Shown here one piece after another: positions 7,832 to 11,054 of a DNA stretch of 11,054 nucleotides. Numbering within the stretch: position 1 is the stretch's first letter; every line of letters begins with the position of its first letter. Origin of the DNA: Candidatus Acidiferrales bacterium (lineage in GTDB: Bacteria > Acidobacteriota > Terriglobia > Acidoferrales > UBA7541); assembly GCA_030043155.1 (NCBI GenBank), contig JASHYE010000015.1, forward strand, positions 1 through 11,054, in the 5' to 3' direction. The notes beneath the pieces were generated by a model that saw only the letters and a program-made list of their open reading frames with translations, was not told the DNA's origin and made no database searches. A program made the position numbers and the translations under genes.

Positions 7832-9153
7832 AGCTGACGACGCGAGCGGTTGCGATTTGCATCCTGGCGCTGCTCACGTCATTTTCCATTTCGCGAATGG
7901 CTGTAGGGCAAAACGAAACACGCACGCACGTGCGCGTGGTCACCGCAGAGGAGCAGGCTTTACACGATCTGCTCGTTAAAGCCAAGAATGAAACGGACAG
8001 CAAGGATTATTCCGAGGCGCAGGAAGACTACGAAAAATATCTGAGCCAGCGACCAAATGATGCATCCGCGCATTTTGATCTTGGCTACGTTTACACCGCA
8101 CAACAGCAGAACGAAAAAGCCATCGCGGAATACCGGCAGGCGATTGCGCTCGATCCGAAAATGGAGCAGGCGCAATTGAACTTGGGAATCACCCTGCTCT
8201 CGAATAACCCGAAGGACGCAATTGAGCCGCTGCAGAACGTTGTTGCGCTGGATTATTCGTTTGCACGCGGGCATCTGTTGCTGGGGGTTGCGGAGCAGCG
8301 CAGTGGAGATACGGCAGCGGCAGAAAAGGAATTGCTCGTTGCCGCAAAATTGAATCCGGATGATCCGGAAGCGCACGCGCAACTTGGGAGAGTCTATCTC
8401 GCAGATGGAAGAGCGACTGACGCAGAAGCGCAATTTCAGGAGATGCTTAGGCTGAAACCCGGCGACAGCGAAGGTGAGATGGGACTGGTGGACAGTTTGC
8501 TCCGGCAGAAAAAAGATGCCGAAGCCGTGAGCGCTCTCGGAGTTTACCTGAATGCGAATCCCAAAGATGAGAAGGCGCGCGTGATGCTAGCGTCGGCGCT
8601 GGCCCAGATCGGCAAGGACGATGACGCGCTGGCCGCGCTGGATGCAGCGGCGAAAGACGGCCCGGAAACAGTTGAAGCGCTCAAGCTCCGCTCCACGATC
8701 TACTATAAGAAGAACGAATTCTCTCAAGCTGTGGCGGCGCTGCAAAAAGCAGAGGCGATGGCGCCGCAGGACGCGGAGATTCATGCGAGCCTCGGACACG
8801 CGCTGCTGGAAACGAAGGACTACGGAAACGCCGTGCGCGAACTGAGCGCGGCGCTTCGGCTAAGCCCAAGTTCCACGCCCACGCTGCGCGATTTGATCAG
8901 CGCGGAATATCTGCAAAAAAATTCCGCGGCAACGCTCGATGCGCTCGACGCACTTGCAAAGCGCGAGCCGCCGAACGCGGGCGCATGGTTTGTGCGCGCT
9001 TCGTGTTACGATCGAATGAACCAGCCGGAAAAGGCGCTCGAGGCCTATCAGAAATTTCTGGCTATGAACACCGATCAGAACAGCAATCAGTATTTTGAGG
9101 CGACGCAAAGGGTGCGATTCCTCAAACTTCTTCTCAAGCAGAAAGGACGCTGA
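7828..9153 (+). CDS. Exported tetratricopeptide-repeat (TPR) protein
   Basis: The protein has 441 residues. Residues 1-28 look like a Sec signal peptide (basic KLTTR, hydrophobic AVAICILALLTSF, possible cleavage after AVG near 27), so it is probably periplasmic. The rest is built of about nine or ten TPR units from residue 48 to 415. The clearest are 79-112 (AHFDLGYVYTAQQQNEKAIAEY...), 147-178, 181-212, 249-279, 317-348 and 385-415. Each shows the usual small/large residue pattern with A at position 8 and P near the end. TPR arrays bind other proteins, so a scaffold or assembly role in the envelope is the natural reading, but no enzyme domain is present and the partner is unknown. The ATG overlaps the uvrA stop as ATGA, indicating translational coupling. 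The next gene begins one base after its stop. Confidence 0.9.
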   Translation: MKLTTRAVAICILALLTSFSISRMAVGQNETRTHVRVVTAEEQALHDLLVKAKNETDSKDYSEAQEDYEKYLSQRPNDASAHFDLGYVYTAQQQNEKAIAEYRQAIALDPKMEQAQLNLGITLLSNNPKDAIEPLQNVVALDYSFARGHLLLGVAEQRSGDTAAAEKELLVAAKLNPDDPEAHAQLGRVYLADGRATDAEAQFQEMLRLKPGDSEGEMGLVDSLLRQKKDAEAVSALGVYLNANPKDEKARVMLASALAQIGKDDDALAALDAAAKDGPETVEALKLRSTIYYKKNEFSQAVAALQKAEAMAPQDAEIHASLGHALLETKDYGNAVRELSAALRLSPSSTPTLRDLISAEYLQKNSAATLDALDALAKREPPNAGAWFVRASCYDRMNQPEKALEAYQKFLAMNTDQNSNQYFEATQRVRFLKLLLKQKGR

Positions 9154-9154
9154 G

Positions 9155-9670
9155 ATGTTTGGCGGTTTTTTACCGGCTCTGTGCATGCTGGGTATCATGA
9201 TGGCCGAGCCCGCGCAGAGTACGCGGGTTCAGCGGGATCTCGCGAAGGACAAACTGAAATATGATCAAGCGCAGAATGCGGTTGATCGCGCCAAAGCGCT
9301 CGGAAAACTTGGCCATGAAGAACTTGCCGCAGCACGTCAGGCAGTCGACGCAGGAAAAACCGATGAGGCCCTGCAATTTCTGAAAGATTACGACGAACAG
9401 GCCGCGGATACGCACGCGGCGCTGCTTAAGACAGGCGCTGATCCGGCAAGGGACTCGAACGGGTTCAGGCAACTGCAAATCTCCGTGCGTGAGCGCGAGC
9501 GTGACTTGAAAGACCTAATCCGGCGGATTGGATTCGAACAGAGCGACCCCTTCGAGAGAGTTGGGAAACACCTCGACGAGCTGAACCAGAAGCTTATCCA
9601 GGAACTTTTCCCGCACCGAGCGCCCAACAAGCAGACGCGCGAGGACACCAATCCTCAGGAGCATCGGTGA
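9155..9670 (+). CDS. Small exported helical protein of unknown function
   Basis: The protein has 171 residues. I do not recognise a characterised family. The ATG at 9155, one base after the preceding stop, gives a short hydrophobic N-terminus (MFGGFLPALCMLGIMMA, residues 1-17) that looks like a signal peptide or anchor with possible cleavage near AEPAQS. An ATG-free extension further upstream would overlap the TPR gene and destroy this signal. AAGGA lies about 9 nt before the start. The mature part is charged and almost wholly predicted helical: residues 24-90 (RVQRDLAKDKLKYDQAQ..., with AALL near 90) and 103-153 (FRQLQISVRERERDLKDLI...). It ends in a polar, probably disordered tail (154-171). 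Alternating charged and alanine/leucine residues suggest a helical bundle or coiled coil. Its place between an exported TPR protein and another exported helical protein suggests a joint envelope function; this is inference. Confidence 0.85.
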   Translation: MFGGFLPALCMLGIMMAEPAQSTRVQRDLAKDKLKYDQAQNAVDRAKALGKLGHEELAAARQAVDAGKTDEALQFLKDYDEQAADTHAALLKTGADPARDSNGFRQLQISVRERERDLKDLIRRIGFEQSDPFERVGKHLDELNQKLIQELFPHRAPNKQTREDTNPQEHR

Positions 9671-10206
9671 AACATTCGAAGTTCATCGCCGCGATGCTTG
9701 CATTTGGCTGGATCATTACCATAGTGATGATGATTCCCGCGATGGCGCGCGCGCAGGAGCAGCCAGACTTCTTGAGCCCGGCAGAAGCGGACAAAGTGCG
9801 CGATACGCCCGACGCAAACGGCCGCATCAAGCTGTTTATCGATTTCGCCGAGGATCGCCTGAAGAAGCTGCAGTATGAGTTACAGCTTACGACCCCGCAG
9901 GTGGACAAGCCGACGATTCTCAATGGATTGCTCCACGGGTATTCAAGCTGCCTCGATGAAGCCGCCGACCGCATCGAAGACGCCCAACAGAAAGGCGCAA
10001 AAATTCGTCCGGCGATCAAGGACATGGAAAAGCGCGGGAAGGGTTACCTCGAAACATTGAAAACCATCGAAGGCGTAAACGGCCCAGAGCTCGCGTCTTA
10101 CAAAGACTCGCTGGAGGATGCGATCAGCGCAACTGAGGGCGCGCTAAATACTGCGGAGAAAGCCTCCAAGGAATATGGCTCAGTTCCCATTCGGAGGAAG
10201 CAGTGA
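9667..10206 (+). CDS. Small exported helical protein of unknown function
   Basis: The protein has 179 residues with a convincing Sec signal peptide: basic start KHSK, hydrophobic core AAMLAFGWIITIVMMIPAM, and an AxA cleavage site after Ala29 (ARA/QEQ). The mature protein begins with a segment FLSPAEADKVRDT (35-47) and continues as helical, charged sequence without cysteine-rich or catalytic motifs. A helix-rich stretch RIKLFIDFAEDRLKKLQYEL covers 53-72, and a second one covers about 84-170. I do not recognise a characterised family. The start is a GTG at 9667 that overlaps the previous stop as GTGA, and the gene overlaps the next start in the same way. The three genes 7828-10206 all encode exported, helix-rich proteins, so a shared complex is plausible but unproven. 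Confidence 0.86.
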   Translation: MKHSKFIAAMLAFGWIITIVMMIPAMARAQEQPDFLSPAEADKVRDTPDANGRIKLFIDFAEDRLKKLQYELQLTTPQVDKPTILNGLLHGYSSCLDEAADRIEDAQQKGAKIRPAIKDMEKRGKGYLETLKTIEGVNGPELASYKDSLEDAISATEGALNTAEKASKEYGSVPIRRKQ

Positions 10207-10919
10207 AAAGGCGAGCGGTGGCTTCGCGGAATGTGCCCGGCGGCGCGATGCTCCTGCAACGAATGTACACACGGCTCAATTGCCAGGGCCGGCCTCCGCA
10301 ATTTGTTGCTGAATTTTATCCGTATGCGAACTTGACGCATTCGATTCGCCTGCGGAAAGACACCGCGCATGTGCGCTTTTCGGATTTGCTGCGCGACGCA
10401 CCACTGGAAGTGATTGAAGCTGCGGCAGCGATTCTGCTGGCTCGCCTTTACCGGCGGAGTGTCACTCAGGAAATGGCCGATTTGTACCGAAGGTATTCGC
10501 AGGCACGCACCACGCGTAACAGGCTCCATTTGGTGCGCCGAACACGGGCTCGACGCAGATTTCGCGAAGCGCGAGGCAAGAATCACGATTTGCTGGCGCT
10601 TTTTCACAAACTGAATGCTGAATATTTTGAGGGAAATTTACCAAAACCAAAAATCGGCTGGAGCACCCGTCGATGGCGCAGCCAGCTGGGGATTTTTGAT
10701 CCTGCACTCGATCAGATTGCCATCAATGTTGCGCTTGACCGACCGCACGTGCCGGAATACGTGGTGGCATATGTGCTCTATCACGAAATACTGCATCGCA
10801 AACATCCCATCAAGCTCGCCAGATGCCGGCTGGAAGCGCATTCGCGGGAATTTCGTGCCGAAGAAAAAAAGTTCCGCGATTACCCCCGCGCGATGAAGTT
10901 TCTGAAACGGTTCGCCTGA
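10203..10919 (+). CDS. SprT-like zinc metallopeptidase
   Basis: The protein has 238 residues with no signal peptide, so it is probably cytoplasmic. The C-terminal half (about 128-225) matches the SprT-like metalloprotease pattern: LFHKLNAEYFEGNLPKP (133-149), IGWSTRRWRSQLGIFDP (151-167), IAINVALDRPHVPEYVV (172-188), then the zinc motif HEILH (His194, Glu195, His198). A probable third ligand is His213 in AHSREF. I see no C-terminal zinc ribbon of the kind found in E. coli SprT. The N-terminal 100 residues are not recognisable to me; residues 101-125 are strongly basic (about ten arginines) and could contact nucleic acid. The GTG at 10203 overlaps the preceding stop (GTGA). SprT relatives such as eukaryotic SPRTN/Spartan cut proteins crosslinked to DNA. 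A link to the uvrA gene at the head of the operon is attractive but is inference. It is the last gene of the block. Confidence 0.87.
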   Translation: MKRRAVASRNVPGGAMLLQRMYTRLNCQGRPPQFVAEFYPYANLTHSIRLRKDTAHVRFSDLLRDAPLEVIEAAAAILLARLYRRSVTQEMADLYRRYSQARTTRNRLHLVRRTRARRRFREARGKNHDLLALFHKLNAEYFEGNLPKPKIGWSTRRWRSQLGIFDPALDQIAINVALDRPHVPEYVVAYVLYHEILHRKHPIKLARCRLEAHSREFRAEEKKFRDYPRAMKFLKRFA

Positions 10920-10967
10920 AGAGCCTCAAACTCTCAATGCGAGATGCCCGCAACCGCAGGGACTCGT

Positions 10968-11054
10968 TCACCGATTGTTTTTTTCTGAGGCTGACTCGCC
11001 GTTCTTCATTTTGTCCTGCAGCTCAGCGATGCGTTTGCGGACTTTTTTTGATTC
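10968..11054 (-). CDS. C-terminal end of an unidentified gene, cut by window edge
   Basis: Reading the minus strand from the right edge, one frame is open for 28 codons to a TGA at 10968-10970. The visible peptide begins ESKKVRKRIAELQDKMKNG and ends with a polar SASEKNNR tail, which suggests a charged C-terminal helix followed by a disordered end. This is too short to name. It is convergent with the SprT-like gene, whose stop lies 48 bp away. I see no clear terminator in the gap. Confidence 0.5.
   Translation of the reverse strand, partial: ESKKVRKRIAELQDKMKNGESASEKNNR

Noticed and set aside
10922..10992. Inverted repeat AGCCTCA ... TGAGGCT around the end of the SprT-like gene as a terminator
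   Set aside because: The 7-bp arms are 57 nt apart, the right arm lies in the convergent gene, and no U-tract follows in a suitable position.
1..11054. CRISPR array, tRNA or rRNA genes, insertion sequences, phage genes or defence genes
   Set aside because: No regularly spaced repeats, cloverleaf-like RNA, transposase or integrase motifs, or terminal repeats were seen. Almost all bases are covered by the listed genes.

Overview
The window looks like chromosomal DNA of an acidobacterium (Acidobacteriota). The strongest pointer is a PadR-family repressor followed by a very large ABC permease with the N-terminal prefix domain and duplicated MacB/FtsX architecture of the 'acidobacterial duplicated orphan permease' (ADOP) family. 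The moderately GC-rich coding style and the small exported proteins of the right half fit this as inference. No mobile element, CRISPR array, tRNA or rRNA is visible, and coding density is high.

Left half, minus strand. Bases 1-2078 hold the first 692 codons of an ADOP permease that runs off the left edge. It is preceded by a padR-type regulator (2106-2453), with a good promoter and a palindromic operator candidate between that regulator and the next gene. Reading leftwards, a short-chain dehydrogenase/reductase (3813-4580) is followed by deoB, phosphopentomutase (2519-3748), and then by the padR promoter only 15 bp after the deoB stop.

Right half, plus strand. A 200-bp divergent region (4581-4780) separates the dehydrogenase from uvrA (4781-7831), the damage-recognition ATPase of nucleotide excision repair. 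Four further genes follow with almost no gaps: an exported TPR protein (7828-9153), two small exported proteins of unknown function (9155-9670 and 9667-10206), and a SprT-like zinc metallopeptidase (10203-10919). Three of the four junctions are 4-base start/stop overlaps (ATGA, GTGA, GTGA), and the fourth has a 1-base gap. The block is therefore very probably one transcript with coupled translation. At the right edge the last 28 codons of a convergent minus-strand gene are present (10968-11054).

The most interesting parts are the uvrA-TPR-two unknown exported proteins-SprT arrangement and the PadR operator candidate that fills the spacer between the -35 and -10 boxes.
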